NCBI RefSeq assembly: GCF_003173615.1
Contig: NZ_QGNA01000003.1
Span: 682,001-746,000 of the forward strand
Direction: 5' to 3'
Source: Falsiroseomonas bella
Lineage (GTDB): Bacteria > Pseudomonadota > Alphaproteobacteria > Acetobacterales > Acetobacteraceae
Length of the DNA: 64,000 nt
Shown here: positions 8,729 through 17,201 of the stretch, piece by piece
Layout: each line of letters opens with the position of its first letter
How positions within the stretch are numbered: position 1 is the first letter of the stretch
Translations under genes and position numbers: made by a program
The notes under the pieces: model-generated
Told to the model about the DNA's origin: nothing
Databases searched by the model: none
The model's input: the letters and a program-made list of their open reading frames with translations, nothing else

Positions 8729-9607
8729 TCAGGTAAAGGCCCAGCGCAGCGTCCGCGCGACGCCGAGCGTGCCGGCGCGCACCAGCGGGCGCGCCAGCAT
8801 GGGCGTGTCGAGCCCATGCATCCGCCGCGCCCAGTCGGGCAGCAGGTCCACACCGGCCTGCGCCGTCAGCGCCTCCACCGGCGTCGAGAGCGGATGGCCG
8901 CTGCGATGCGTCAGCAGCAGCCGGCAGATTTCGCGCGTGCGATCGTCCACCCGGAGGTCGCCCCGCGTCGCGTGCATCAGGCGTCGTGCCTCCAGCCGCG
9001 ACCGCGGCACCGGATCGGCGCCGAGCGCGGTGCCGATGGTGGCCATCTCGGCGAAATAGCGGTCCTGGTCCGCCGCCGGCATGCCCGGCTCGGCATAGCG
9101 GATCCAGCCGGCGAGGAAGCTCGTCGCCTCCGTCACATGCACCCAGGCGAGCAGCGCGGGATCGTTCGCCGCATAGGGCGTGCCATCGGGCAGGGTGCCG
9201 CGCACATGATCATGGATCCGGCGCACGCGAGTGATCGCCGCCTCGGCCTCCTCCCGCCCGGCATAGGTGGTCTGCGCGATGAAGCGCGCCGTCCGCCGCA
9301 GGCGGCCATGCATGTCGTGGCGGAAGCGCGAATGGTCCCAGACGCCCGCCAGCACGCCGGGATGCAGCATCTGCAGCAGCAGCGCCGCGACGCCCCCGAC
9401 CATCATCGCCGTGACGTCGCCATGCACCCGCCAGGCGACGGCGGCCGGGCCGAACAGGCCATCGGGCTGGCGCCGCACCGGCTGCTCGCCGCGGCTGCGG
9501 TCGTTGAACAGCGCGACGACCTGCCGCGCGATCGCGTCCTTCACCGCGCCGGCGGCGCCGGCGACGAGATCGGGTGCGGGACGGGCGACGCGCTTCGGAT
9601 ACGGCAT
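8729..9607 (-). CDS. MpaB-type oxygenase domain protein (DUF2236)
   Basis: The 292-residue protein matches the DUF2236/MpaB-like oxygenase family. This family is a heme-related helical fold that includes latex-clearing proteins and the fungal MpaB. Typical segments are the GLFGPAAVAWRVHGD helix, LLLQMLHPGVLAGVWDHS(R)FR around residues 76-97 and VTEATSFLAGW about residue 158. Its stop lies 9 bases from the convergent D-carbamoylase stop. It lies downstream, on the same strand, of the outer-membrane protein gene (69-base gap). The reaction is unknown. Confidence 0.75.
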   Translation of the reverse strand: MPYPKRVARPAPDLVAGAAGAVKDAIARQVVALFNDRSRGEQPVRRQPDGLFGPAAVAWRVHGDVTAMMVGGVAALLLQMLHPGVLAGVWDHSRFRHDMHGRLRRTARFIAQTTYAGREEAEAAITRVRRIHDHVRGTLPDGTPYAANDPALLAWVHVTEATSFLAGWIRYAEPGMPAADQDRYFAEMATIGTALGADPVPRSRLEARRLMHATRGDLRVDDRTREICRLLLTHRSGHPLSTPVEALTAQAGVDLLPDWARRMHGLDTPMLARPLVRAGTLGVARTLRWAFT

Positions 9608-9639
9608 GGCCAGTCACATCTCGTGTGCCGGCGGCGTCG

Positions 9640-9666
9640 GGCAAGCCGTCGCCGGCGGGGCTTGCC
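9640..9666 (-). terminator. Possible stem-loop between outer-membrane gene and MpaB-like gene
   Basis: The arms GGCAAGC (9640-9646) and GCTTGCC (9660-9666) enclose a GC-rich loop that can itself pair (GCCGGCG with CGCCGGC nearby). It lies directly downstream of the outer-membrane protein gene on the minus strand. No U-run is present, so its role as a terminator is tentative. Confidence 0.35.
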
Positions 9667-9676
9667 GCGGCCCGGC

Positions 9677-10426
9677 TCAGAACCGCCGACGATACCCGAG
9701 CTGCAGGACGTTCGACCCCTCCCACACGCCGTTGAACAGCCCGAACATGCCGCTGCGGTGCGCATAGCGCAGCACCAGCTCGTCCTGCGGACGGTGCGGC
9801 AGGCCGACGGCGATCTCCGGCGAGAAGTAGTGCAGGAACCTGGAGGTGTGCGGCTCGGGGTATTGCGGCGTGCCGGTCTCCACTTCCGGCAGGGTGTTCA
9901 GCCAGTTGATGCCGGTGGAGAGGCCGAAGCTGGTGTAGAGCCGGTCGCGCCAGGGAAAGCCGTCGTAGCGGAGATAGAAGGCGTACCAGGCTTCGGGCGA
10001 GTTGGTCTGCCCGGAGCGGTAGCCGGCACCCAGCTCGAAATCCACGGCGAAGTCCGTCCAGACGCGCAGAAGGCGGCGGCTGTAGGAAGCGCCGTAGAAG
10101 GTGTCGCCGCCCCAATCGTAGTTCCAGGGCTGGATGGCGATCTGGCGCAGATAGCCGTCCTCGGCCACCGAGCCGATCCAGACGGTGAGGCCGTTGCGCA
10201 GGCTGTCCCGCGCGATGCGGGCATCCCCCGCCGGCAGGCCGCCCCACCAGTTCGGCACGGTGGCGGCCAAGGGTGCCGGCGAGGCCGGGGCCGGCTGTGC
10301 GCCGGCCGGCGGCGCGGCGGCCGCCAGGGCAAGCGCGCAGGCAATCGGGCGCACCGCCAGGGACAGAAGCTGCAAGGCGATGCATCCCGTTTCGAGGGGT
10401 GATCGCGTACCCACCGACCGGCGCAT
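9677..10426 (-). CDS. Outer-membrane beta-barrel protein, possibly PagL-type lipid A deacylase
   Basis: The product has an N-terminal hydrophobic signal segment ending near PPAGAQ, then alternating aromatic/polar strands, and ends in a C-terminal Phe (LQLGYRRRF) as outer-membrane barrels do. Near the C-terminus is RYAHRSGMFGLFNGVWEG. This resembles the PagL active site, where a His-x-Ser pair is followed about 13-14 residues later by Glu, and here His, Ser and Glu occur in that order. PagL removes the 3-O-acyl chain of lipid A. The barrel call is good; the enzymatic call is tentative. The exact start is uncertain: ATG 10426 is used, but TTG 10375 or GTG 10354 would place the signal peptide nearer the N-terminus. 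Confidence 0.6.
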   Translation of the reverse strand: MRRSVGTRSPLETGCIALQLLSLAVRPIACALALAAAAPPAGAQPAPASPAPLAATVPNWWGGLPAGDARIARDSLRNGLTVWIGSVAEDGYLRQIAIQPWNYDWGGDTFYGASYSRRLLRVWTDFAVDFELGAGYRSGQTNSPEAWYAFYLRYDGFPWRDRLYTSFGLSTGINWLNTLPEVETGTPQYPEPHTSRFLHYFSPEIAVGLPHRPQDELVLRYAHRSGMFGLFNGVWEGSNVLQLGYRRRF

Positions 10427-10536
10427 CGGCAAGCCTGTGCACGGACGGAACCTTGTCCGGTTCGGGCGGATCCGCCCCGCTTGACCCGCCCCGCCACGGC
10501 CTGGATCGTCGCCGCCTTGCCGCCAGGAGCAACCGC

Positions 10537-11496
10537 ATGTCCCGCCGCCTCGTCGTCGCCGCCGCCCAGATGGGCCCGATCCAGAAGGCCGAGGGGCGCG
10601 AGGTGGCGGTCGCGCGCATGGTCGCGCTGATGGAGAAGGCGGCGCGGCGCGGCGCGGAGGTGGTGGTCTTTCCCGAACTGGCGCTGACCACCTTCTTCCC
10701 CCGCTGGTACCACGAGGACCTGGCCGAGGCCGATCATTGGTACGAGCACGCCATGCCGTCCAACGCCACGGCGCCGCTCTTCGACGCGGCGAAGCGGCTC
10801 AACCTCGGCTTCCACCTGGGCTACGCCGAGAAGACGCCGGACGGGCATCGCTACAACACCGCGATCTACGTCCATCCCTCGGGCGGCATCGCGCTGAAAT
10901 ACCGCAAGGTCCACCTGCCCGGTCACGCGGAGTACGACCCCGTGCGCAAGGTGCAGCACCTGGAGAAGCGCTATTTCGAGCCGGGCGACCTCGGCTTCCC
11001 CGTGGTGCGCGCGCCGGTCGGCGGCGCGGGGCCGGTGAACATCGGCATGATGATCTGCAACGACCGCCGCTGGCCGGAAGCCTGGCGCGTGCTCGGCCTG
11101 CAGCAGGTGGAACTGGTCATGCTCGGCTACAACACGCCCAGCCTGAACATGGAGAACCGTGGCTTCGAGGCGCATCACCTGCGCGTCGCCCACAGCCATC
11201 TCTCGATCCAGGCCGGGTGCTACCAGAATGCCTGCTTCGGCGTCGGCGTGGCCAAGGCCGGCACGGAGGACGGGCACGAGCTGTTCGGCCATTCCATCAT
11301 CGTGAACCCGCAGGGCGAGATCATGGCCCAGGCGACGAGCTGGGAGGACGAGGTCATCACGGCCGATTGCGACCTCGGCATGTGCGAGCTCGGGCGCACC
11401 ACCATCTTCAACTTCGCCCGGCATCGCCGGCCCGAGCACTACACCCGCATCACCAGCCAGATCGGCAGCGAATCGCCGCCGGTCTGGAACCCGTGA
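10537..11496 (+). CDS. N-carbamoyl-D-amino-acid hydrolase-like enzyme, nitrilase superfamily, copy 2
   Basis: This 319-residue paralogue of the enzyme at 7772 keeps Glu47 (VVFPELALTTFFPRW), Lys124 (YRKVHLPG) and Cys174 (MICNDRRWPE). It differs in the substrate-facing loop after GYN: copy 1 has SAAYDPNGGESE and copy 2 has TPSLNMENRGFE. The C-termini also differ. The start follows CCAGGAGCAACCGC. It is divergent from the outer-membrane gene across about 110 bases and so has its own promoter. A different side-chain preference from copy 1 is likely but not proven. Confidence 0.86.
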   Translation: MSRRLVVAAAQMGPIQKAEGREVAVARMVALMEKAARRGAEVVVFPELALTTFFPRWYHEDLAEADHWYEHAMPSNATAPLFDAAKRLNLGFHLGYAEKTPDGHRYNTAIYVHPSGGIALKYRKVHLPGHAEYDPVRKVQHLEKRYFEPGDLGFPVVRAPVGGAGPVNIGMMICNDRRWPEAWRVLGLQQVELVMLGYNTPSLNMENRGFEAHHLRVAHSHLSIQAGCYQNACFGVGVAKAGTEDGHELFGHSIIVNPQGEIMAQATSWEDEVITADCDLGMCELGRTTIFNFARHRRPEHYTRITSQIGSESPPVWNP

Positions 11497-11592
11497 CGCC
11501 GCCGGGGTAGAGGGGCGCCGGCGCCATCCTTCCGGTCGCGCCTCTCCCCCGACCCTCCCCGCAGACGGGCGGGCGATTCCACAGGATCACCG

Positions 11593-12351
11593 ATGACGGC
11601 ACCCTCCCCCTACCCCGTGCTGTACCGCGTCGCCGCCGCGACCGAGCTCCGCGAAGGGCCGGGGCCGGAGCACAAGGCGCTGCGAGCCCTGCCGGTGGAC
11701 CAGACCCTGACCCTGGTCGGCCAGCCCGGCCAGGCCTGGCTGGAGGTGGAGGCGCCGCAGGGCAATCGCGGCTTCGCCCCCGCCGGGCTGCTGCGTCGCC
11801 AGGTGGCCGGCGCCAAGCCGCCGCAGCAGGTGACGGAGATGTTCCCGTGGCGGAACGTGGAGCGGGTGAACCGCGATCCGAAGATGCTGCACCCCGCCTT
11901 CCGCAACCGCGCGCTGCGCACCGTCGCGCGGCTGAACGCGGAGGGCATCCCCTTCGGCATCTACGAAGGCCTGCGCGGTCCCTGGCGGCAGAACCACCTC
12001 TATGCCTCAGGCCGCACCCGGCCGGGCCGCATCCTGACGCCCGTCCAGGCCTGGGACAGCCTGCACCAGTTCGGCCTCGCCGCCGATTTCGTGCTCGCGC
12101 TGGAAGGCCGCTGGTCCTGGGACGACGACGAGGCGCATGCGCCGATGTGGGACCGGCTGGAGGCCGTCGGCGCCGATGAGGGCCTGGTCTCCCGCCCCGG
12201 CGAGCGGCCGCATCTGCAGTTGGCGGATGTCAGCGTCGCCGACCTGAAGGCCGGCAAGCTGCCGCCCAACACCGACGCAGCCTGGACGACCGCCTTCACC
12301 TGGATGGTGGAGAGCTGGGACGGCAAGCCAGGCGCCCCGAAGCTGCGCTGA
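11593..12351 (+). CDS. SH3-like plus M15-type peptidase domain protein
   Basis: The 252-residue protein has an SH3b-like segment at about residues 8-70 (TELREGPGPEHKALRALPVDQTL pattern). A D-Ala-D-Ala carboxypeptidase/endolysin-like M15 domain follows. Zinc ligands are visible in SLHQFGLAADF (His158, Asp165) and GERPHLQL (His207). Such enzymes cut peptide stems of peptidoglycan. No signal peptide is present, which is unusual for a wall enzyme and resembles phage-type endolysins; no other phage gene is nearby. The start ATG follows AGGAT. It is convergent with the Bug receptor gene, with a strong hairpin between them. Confidence 0.78.
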   Translation: MTAPSPYPVLYRVAAATELREGPGPEHKALRALPVDQTLTLVGQPGQAWLEVEAPQGNRGFAPAGLLRRQVAGAKPPQQVTEMFPWRNVERVNRDPKMLHPAFRNRALRTVARLNAEGIPFGIYEGLRGPWRQNHLYASGRTRPGRILTPVQAWDSLHQFGLAADFVLALEGRWSWDDDEAHAPMWDRLEAVGADEGLVSRPGERPHLQLADVSVADLKAGKLPPNTDAAWTTAFTWMVESWDGKPGAPKLR

Positions 12352-12362
12352 AGGCCGCAGAT

Positions 12363-12393
12363 CCGGCGCCGCCCCGCACGGGGACGGCGCCGG
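12363..12393. terminator. Bidirectional terminator-like hairpin between convergent genes
   Basis: CCGGCGCCG (12363-12371) pairs perfectly with CGGCGCCGG (12385-12393), and CCCC/GGGG inside extends the stem. It lies in the 48-base gap between the convergent M15 peptidase and Bug receptor genes, the expected place for a shared terminator. No U-run is seen, as is common in very GC-rich genomes. Confidence 0.6.
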
Positions 12394-12399
12394 CAGGGA

Positions 12400-13392
12400 T
12401 CACTCGGAGCGGATGCCGCCCGCGCGGATGATCGGGGTCCAGCGCGCGATCTCGCCCTGGATGAACTCGCCGAACTGTTGCGGCGAGCCGCCGACCACCG
12501 CGCCGGCCTGCGTCTCGAAGATGCGCTGCTTCACCGCCTCCATCGCGGCGATGCGGCCGAACACCTCGTTGATGCGCGCGACCAGCGCCGGGTCCATGCC
12601 CGCCGGCGCGACGATGCCGTGCCACACCGCCACGCGGAAGTTCGGAATCACGGTGGAGATCGCCGGCACATCCGGCAGCAGCGGCGTACCTTCGGGGTTG
12701 CCGATGCCCATCGCCTTCGCGTTGCCCTGACGGATCTGGCCGATGCCGGAGGAGACGGTCGGGAAGCCGAACTGCGCGTCGTTGCGGATCAGCGCCGTGA
12801 CCATCTCGGCGCCCGAGCGGTAGGGCACATGCACCATGCTGATGCCGGCCTCCTTCAGGAACAGCGCCATGAAGAGGTGGCTGCCATTGCCGTTGCCGGC
12901 GGAGGAATAGGTGAAGCCGTCGGGCCGCGCCTTCGCCTGCTCGATGATCTCCCGGATGCTGGTCGCGGTCACCGAGGGATGCGCCATCAGCACCGCCGGC
13001 AGGTTCACCAGGTGGATGATCGGCGTGAAGGAGGTCGCCGGATCATAGGCGAGGTTCGGGTTCAGCTCCTTGCCGATCGCATTGGCGCCGACATCGGCCA
13101 TCATCAGCACGCTGCCGTCCGGCCGCTCGCGCGAGACGGCGAGGCCGGCGATCGTGCCGCCCGCACCGGCCCGGTTCTCCACCACCAGCGTCTGGCCGTT
13201 GGTGACCTCGGGGAAGCGCTGGGCGACGGTGCGCGACAGGGTGTCGATCGCGCCGCCCGCGCCGAAGGGCACGATCAGGCGGATCGGCCGGTCAGGCCAG
13301 GTCGCCTGGGCGCGGCTTCCCGCCGGCCAGAGCGCCGGTGCGGCAAGGGCGGAGGCCAGCAGCAGGGCGCGGCGGCGCGGCAGCGAAGTCAT
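12400..13392 (-). CDS. Bug/TctC-family periplasmic tricarboxylate-type solute receptor (1)
   Basis: The 330-residue protein starts at ATG 13392 with a signal peptide (MTSLPRRRALLLASAL, cut after RAQA). It then reads WPDRPIRLIVPFGAGGAIDTLSR, the Bug-family signature with the ligand-binding beta-alpha loop. Later family marks are VENRAGAGGTIAG and VPYRSGAEM. Bug proteins bind small organic acids or amides for TTT (TctA/TctB) transporters or act as sensors. No TctA/TctB gene lies in the window. It is divergent from the DUF1028 gene (111 bases), which suggests a shared control region. The ligand is unknown. Confidence 0.9.
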   Translation of the reverse strand: MTSLPRRRALLLASALAAPALWPAGSRAQATWPDRPIRLIVPFGAGGAIDTLSRTVAQRFPEVTNGQTLVVENRAGAGGTIAGLAVSRERPDGSVLMMADVGANAIGKELNPNLAYDPATSFTPIIHLVNLPAVLMAHPSVTATSIREIIEQAKARPDGFTYSSAGNGNGSHLFMALFLKEAGISMVHVPYRSGAEMVTALIRNDAQFGFPTVSSGIGQIRQGNAKAMGIGNPEGTPLLPDVPAISTVIPNFRVAVWHGIVAPAGMDPALVARINEVFGRIAAMEAVKQRIFETQAGAVVGGSPQQFGEFIQGEIARWTPIIRAGGIRSE

Positions 13393-13503
13393 CGGATCGT
13401 GTCCTCCCGTTTCCAAGATGGGCGCAAAATGCGGCGCCGGGCGCTTGCGCGCAACCGCGGCAGCCGATGTAGTGCCCGGACAGGTGGGATTCGGAATGGC
13501 TCC

Positions 13504-14223
13504 ATGACCTGGTCCATCGTCGCGCATGATCCCGGCACCGGCGCCTTCGCGGTGGCCGTCGCCACCTGCGCCTTCGCGGTCGGCGCCTATTGTCCCTTCG
13601 TCCGCGCGGGCGTGGGGGCCGTCTCCACGCAGTCCATGACCAACCGCTATCTCGGACCGGCGGTGTTGGACGCGATGGCGCGCGGCCTTTCACCCGCTGC
13701 GGCGATCGAGGGCGCGCTGGTCGGCGACGAGGGAAAGAACCTGCGGCAGATCCATGCCGTGGACCGCCACGGCCGCGCCGCCGCCTTCACCGGCGCCAAC
13801 TGCGTGGAGTGGTGCGGCGACGTCACCTCGGCCGGGGTGTCCTTTGCCGGCAACATGCTGGCCGGGCCGGCGGTGCTGGCGGACACCTACGCCGCCTATG
13901 TCACCCATGCCGAGCTGCCGCTGCCGGAACGCCTTCTGATCGCGCTCGATGCCGGCGACGCGGCCGGCGGCGACAAGCGCGGCCGGCAATCCGCGGCGAT
14001 GGTGATGGTCACCACCGAGGACTTCCCGGACCTCTCCATCCGCGTGGACGACCACGGCCAGCCGCTGGACGAGCTGCGCCGGCTCTACGAGATCTGGCAG
14101 CGCGACCGCGCCCCCGGCCTGAAGGACCAGCCGAGCAAGGCAAGGCCCTCCGGCACCGTGGACATGGACGCGATCGAGGCGCGCTGGAAGCGCCAGGGCC
14201 TGGACCTGAAGTTCCGGCGCTGA
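13504..14223 (+). CDS. DUF1028 family protein (Ntn-hydrolase-like fold)
   Basis: The 239-residue product begins MTWSIVAHDPGTGAFAVAVAT, the standard DUF1028 N-terminus, followed by GVGAVSTQSMTN and GNMLAG. The family has an Ntn-hydrolase-like alpha-beta sandwich, but its reaction is not established to my knowledge. The length is typical of the short form without a peptidoglycan-binding tail. It is followed after 53 bases by an MFS permease and is divergent from a Bug receptor, so a role in processing an imported amide or peptide is a reasonable inference. Confidence 0.85.
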   Translation: MTWSIVAHDPGTGAFAVAVATCAFAVGAYCPFVRAGVGAVSTQSMTNRYLGPAVLDAMARGLSPAAAIEGALVGDEGKNLRQIHAVDRHGRAAAFTGANCVEWCGDVTSAGVSFAGNMLAGPAVLADTYAAYVTHAELPLPERLLIALDAGDAAGGDKRGRQSAAMVMVTTEDFPDLSIRVDDHGQPLDELRRLYEIWQRDRAPGLKDQPSKARPSGTVDMDAIEARWKRQGLDLKFRR

Positions 14224-14276
14224 GCCTCGCCCCCCGGCTTTACGCGGCGCGTGGCCGGACGCAGGCTGCGCAGCCG

Positions 14277-15491
14277 ATGCGCGCGCCCTGGCTGCCGGCC
14301 CTTCTCGCCACCCTCCTGATCCAGACCGTCGGCAGCGCCACCAGCCAGTTCGTGCCGGTCGTCGCGCCGCGGATGACGGCGGATCTCGGCGTGCCGCCGG
14401 AGATGGTCGGCAACTTCTCCTCGCTGAACACCTTCGGCGCGATCCTGTTCCTGCTGTTCGGCACGCCGCTGGTCGCCGCCTTCGGGCCGGCGCGGATGTT
14501 GCAATGGGGCGTGCTGACGGGCGCGGCCGCGCTCACGCTGGTGGCGATGGGCCAGCTCTGGCTGCTGCCCTTCGCGGCGATGCTGATGGGCATCGGCTAC
14601 GGCCCGACCGGGCCGGCGGGCAGCCGCATCCTGCAGGCCACGGCGCCGCCGCGGCACCGGGTGCTGATCTTCTCCGTGAAGCAGGCCGGGGCGCCGGCCG
14701 GGGGCGCGCTGGCCGGGCTGATCGCCGCGCCGGTCGCCGCGGCCTGGGGCTGGCAGGCCGCCATGTTCTGCGGCGTCGCGGCGGCGCTGGCGGCGGCGCT
14801 TGTCCTGCAGCCCATGCGCCACACCCTGGACGCCGAGCGCAATCCCGCCTTTCCCATCCGCGAGGCCTTCACGCTGAAGCGCCTGGCCGCGCCGGTGACG
14901 ACGCTGCGGCTGCATCCCGTCCTGCCGCCGCTCTGCCTGCAGGCCTTCGCCTTCGCGGCGCTGCAGGGCAGCCTGTTCAGCTTCACCGTGACATGGCTGG
15001 TGGAGGCGCATGGGATGGCGCTGACGACCGCCGGCACCCTCTACGCCGCGATGCAGCTTGCCGGGGTGGTCGGCCGGCTCATCCTCGGCTGGGCGGCGGA
15101 CCGGCTGGGCGATGCGACGCGCAGCCTCTGCGTCCACGGGCTTGCGGCGGCGGGGCTTTCCGCCCTCTGGGTGCTTGTCGGTCCGTCGTTGTCCTGGCTG
15201 CCGGCGCTCGGCCTCGCCTTCCTCTGCGGCTTCACCGCGGCATCCTGGAACGGGATCTTCCTGGCCGAGGTCGCCCGCGTCGTGCCAGCGGACCGCGTGG
15301 CGGAGGCGTCCTCCGGCGCGATCATGCTGTGCTTCCTGGGCTATCTCTCGGCGCCGACCGCCTTCGCCTTCGCGGTCGGCGCGACCGGAAGCTGGACCCT
15401 GCCCTTCATGCTGGCCTGCGGCCTGCTGGCGGCGATCTCGCTGCTGGTGATGCTCTGGCGCGGTGCACGCGGCGCCGCGGTGCGACGCTAG
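14277..15491 (+). CDS. Major facilitator superfamily permease
   Basis: The 404-residue protein has about twelve hydrophobic segments. The start ATG 14277 directly precedes the first one (APWLPALLATLLIQTVGSA). The second half includes GRLILGWAADRLGD, the loop 8-9 variant of the MFS motif A. Single-component permeases of this family move small solutes by proton coupling. Its position after DUF1028 suggests uptake of that enzyme's substrate, but no ligand can be named. Its stop overlaps by four bases the convergent small membrane protein gene. Confidence 0.85.
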   Translation: MRAPWLPALLATLLIQTVGSATSQFVPVVAPRMTADLGVPPEMVGNFSSLNTFGAILFLLFGTPLVAAFGPARMLQWGVLTGAAALTLVAMGQLWLLPFAAMLMGIGYGPTGPAGSRILQATAPPRHRVLIFSVKQAGAPAGGALAGLIAAPVAAAWGWQAAMFCGVAAALAAALVLQPMRHTLDAERNPAFPIREAFTLKRLAAPVTTLRLHPVLPPLCLQAFAFAALQGSLFSFTVTWLVEAHGMALTTAGTLYAAMQLAGVVGRLILGWAADRLGDATRSLCVHGLAAAGLSALWVLVGPSLSWLPALGLAFLCGFTAASWNGIFLAEVARVVPADRVAEASSGAIMLCFLGYLSAPTAFAFAVGATGSWTLPFMLACGLLAAISLLVMLWRGARGAAVRR

Positions 15492-15982
15492 CGAAGGCGC
15501 GCCGTCACGACGAGCACCAGGGCCGCCGCACCCAGGGCGAGGAGCCCGTGCGGCAGCAGCAGGGCGACGAAGCCGAACCAAGGCGCGAACCACCACGCCA
15601 GGAGGCCGGCGATGGTGGCGAGACCGAGGTCCCGGATGCCGCGGACGGAGCCGAGGGCCCGGAAGCAGGAAACCGCCAGCCCGCCGCCGCCGACCAGGAT
15701 GAGGCCGCCACTGAGGATGAGGACAGCGATCCCCATCAGCGCGGCGCCTTCCTTCAGGGTCTCCAGCGCATAGGCGCCGCCGGCGAACAGGACGATGCCG
15801 ACCAGCAGCAGGATGCCGCTGATCGTCGTGCCGAATTCGATGCTGCCGCCGCCCGTCGGCGCCGTGCTGCGCCGCTGTGCGTCGAGATAGGGCTGCGCGG
15901 CGGATTCGGCGGCGTTCGTCGCCGGCCCGAGAGCGTCGCCATGCGTCATGCGCCGATTGAAGTCGTCCAGCGGCTTGCTCAT
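15488..15982 (-). CDS. Hypothetical four-helix membrane protein
   Basis: The 164-residue product has a polar N-terminal 45 residues followed by four hydrophobic segments (about 51-72, 80-103, 118-137 and 140-162). I do not recognise a family. It stands alone on the minus strand, overlaps the end of the MFS gene by four bases, and is divergent from the Gfo/Idh/MocA gene across 222 bases. In that gap I see only GC-rich repeats of CCTGCCGGC near 16025-16050 and no further gene. Confidence 0.55.
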   Translation of the reverse strand: MSKPLDDFNRRMTHGDALGPATNAAESAAQPYLDAQRRSTAPTGGGSIEFGTTISGILLLVGIVLFAGGAYALETLKEGAALMGIAVLILSGGLILVGGGGLAVSCFRALGSVRGIRDLGLATIAGLLAWWFAPWFGFVALLLPHGLLALGAAALVLVVTARLR

Positions 15983-16204
15983 CGCGCCATCCCATTCCCG
16001 CCAGGGCAGGAACGTGAGCAGGCCTGCCGGCCGACCTGCCGGCGCGGGCCCTCACCATTCCGCCTGCGAGTAGTAGCCCGCCACCCGGCGCCGTCCACCC
16101 TCGGATCGCGCAGCCATGCGCCCGGCGGCGCGGATTTGCACGACCGGGTGATGCCGGGCGGCGCGGATCTGATCTATGCAGCGCCACGCACCTGGGAGGG
16201 CAGC

Positions 16205-17170
16205 ATGTCCGTCGCGCTCGGCATCGTCGGTTTCGGCATCATGGGGGAGCGGCTGCTGCGCGCGGCGCTGAACCACGATCCCGCGGTGCTGCGGCCAGCC
16301 GCGGTGTGGGATCCCGCGCCCGCCGCCGCCGCGCGCCTGGCGGCGATCGCGCCGGGGCTGCCGATGCTCGAATCGGCGGCGGCGGTGATCGCGGCCTGCG
16401 ACGTGCTCTATGTCGCCTCCCCGCCCTCCTCCCACATCCAGCATGCGGAGGCGGCCTTCGCCGCGGGCAAGGCGGTGTTCCTCGAGAAGCCGCTCGCCTC
16501 CGACCTCGAGCAGGCACGCCGCTTCGTCGCGGCAGCCGAGGCCGCGGGGCGGCGCGCCGCGGTGAACTTCCCGATGGCCTCCTCCCCCGCCGTCGCGCAG
16601 CTTGCGGCCTGGCGCCGCGACCTCGGCGCGGCCAAGGCGCTCTCCATCCATCTCGCCTTCGCCACCTGGCCACGCGGCTGGCAGCAGGGTGCCGCGGGCT
16701 GGCTCGCGAAGCGCGCCGAAGGCGGCTTCACGCGGGAGGTGCTGTCGCATTTCCTCTTCCTCACGCGCCGCCAGCTCGGCCCGCTGACCCTGCATTCGCG
16801 CGACGCCACCTTCCCACCCGGCGACGGCGCCGAGACGGCGATCCGCGCAACGCTCTCGGCCGGCGGCGTGCCGGTGGAGATCACCGGCGGCGTCGGCACG
16901 ACGGAAGCGGACGACCACAACGAGTGGAAGCTGGAGAGCGAGGGCGGGGCGATCCGCCTGCGCGACTGGTCCTATGCCGAGAAGCTGGCCGTGGATGTCG
17001 GCTGGCACGCCGCGCCGGATGCGCTGCCCAACGAGAAGATGCGCCCGATGGTGCTGAAGGGGCAGCTCGACAAGCTGGCGGCGCTGACGCGGGGCGAGAC
17101 GGTGAACCTCGCCACGCTGCGGGAGGCGCTGGAGGTGCAGGAAGTCGTGGAGGCGATCCTCGGGGCTTGA
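16205..17170 (+). CDS. Gfo/Idh/MocA-family NAD(P)-dependent oxidoreductase
   Basis: The 321-residue protein begins with a Rossmann motif GIVGFGIMGERLL at residues 6-18. It carries the family signature VFLEKPLASDLEQA at about 96-109, where Lys of EKP is the catalytic lysine. The C-terminal half has the expected alpha/beta substrate domain. Members oxidise sugars, inositols or related alcohols, and a few reduce biliverdin. No linked sugar gene is evident. The histidine phosphatase gene follows after 31 bases and may share its transcript. Confidence 0.85.
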   Translation: MSVALGIVGFGIMGERLLRAALNHDPAVLRPAAVWDPAPAAAARLAAIAPGLPMLESAAAVIAACDVLYVASPPSSHIQHAEAAFAAGKAVFLEKPLASDLEQARRFVAAAEAAGRRAAVNFPMASSPAVAQLAAWRRDLGAAKALSIHLAFATWPRGWQQGAAGWLAKRAEGGFTREVLSHFLFLTRRQLGPLTLHSRDATFPPGDGAETAIRATLSAGGVPVEITGGVGTTEADDHNEWKLESEGGAIRLRDWSYAEKLAVDVGWHAAPDALPNEKMRPMVLKGQLDKLAALTRGETVNLATLREALEVQEVVEAILGA

Positions 17171-17201
17171 GCTGCGGCGCGGCGCAACGATGTAGCGCCG
17201 C

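Noticed and set aside
11593-12351. Prophage endolysin
   Set aside because: Only the domain order suggests it; no holin, structural, integrase or attachment-site sequence is found around it.
13590-14276. Long N-terminal extension of the MFS permease frame
   Set aside because: The frame runs back through the DUF1028 gene, which is coded in another frame with clear motifs. The real start is ATG 14277, directly before the first membrane helix.
14504-16204. N-terminal extension of the Gfo/Idh/MocA frame
   Set aside because: The upstream part overlaps the MFS gene on the same strand and has no domain. The Rossmann motif starts right after ATG 16205.
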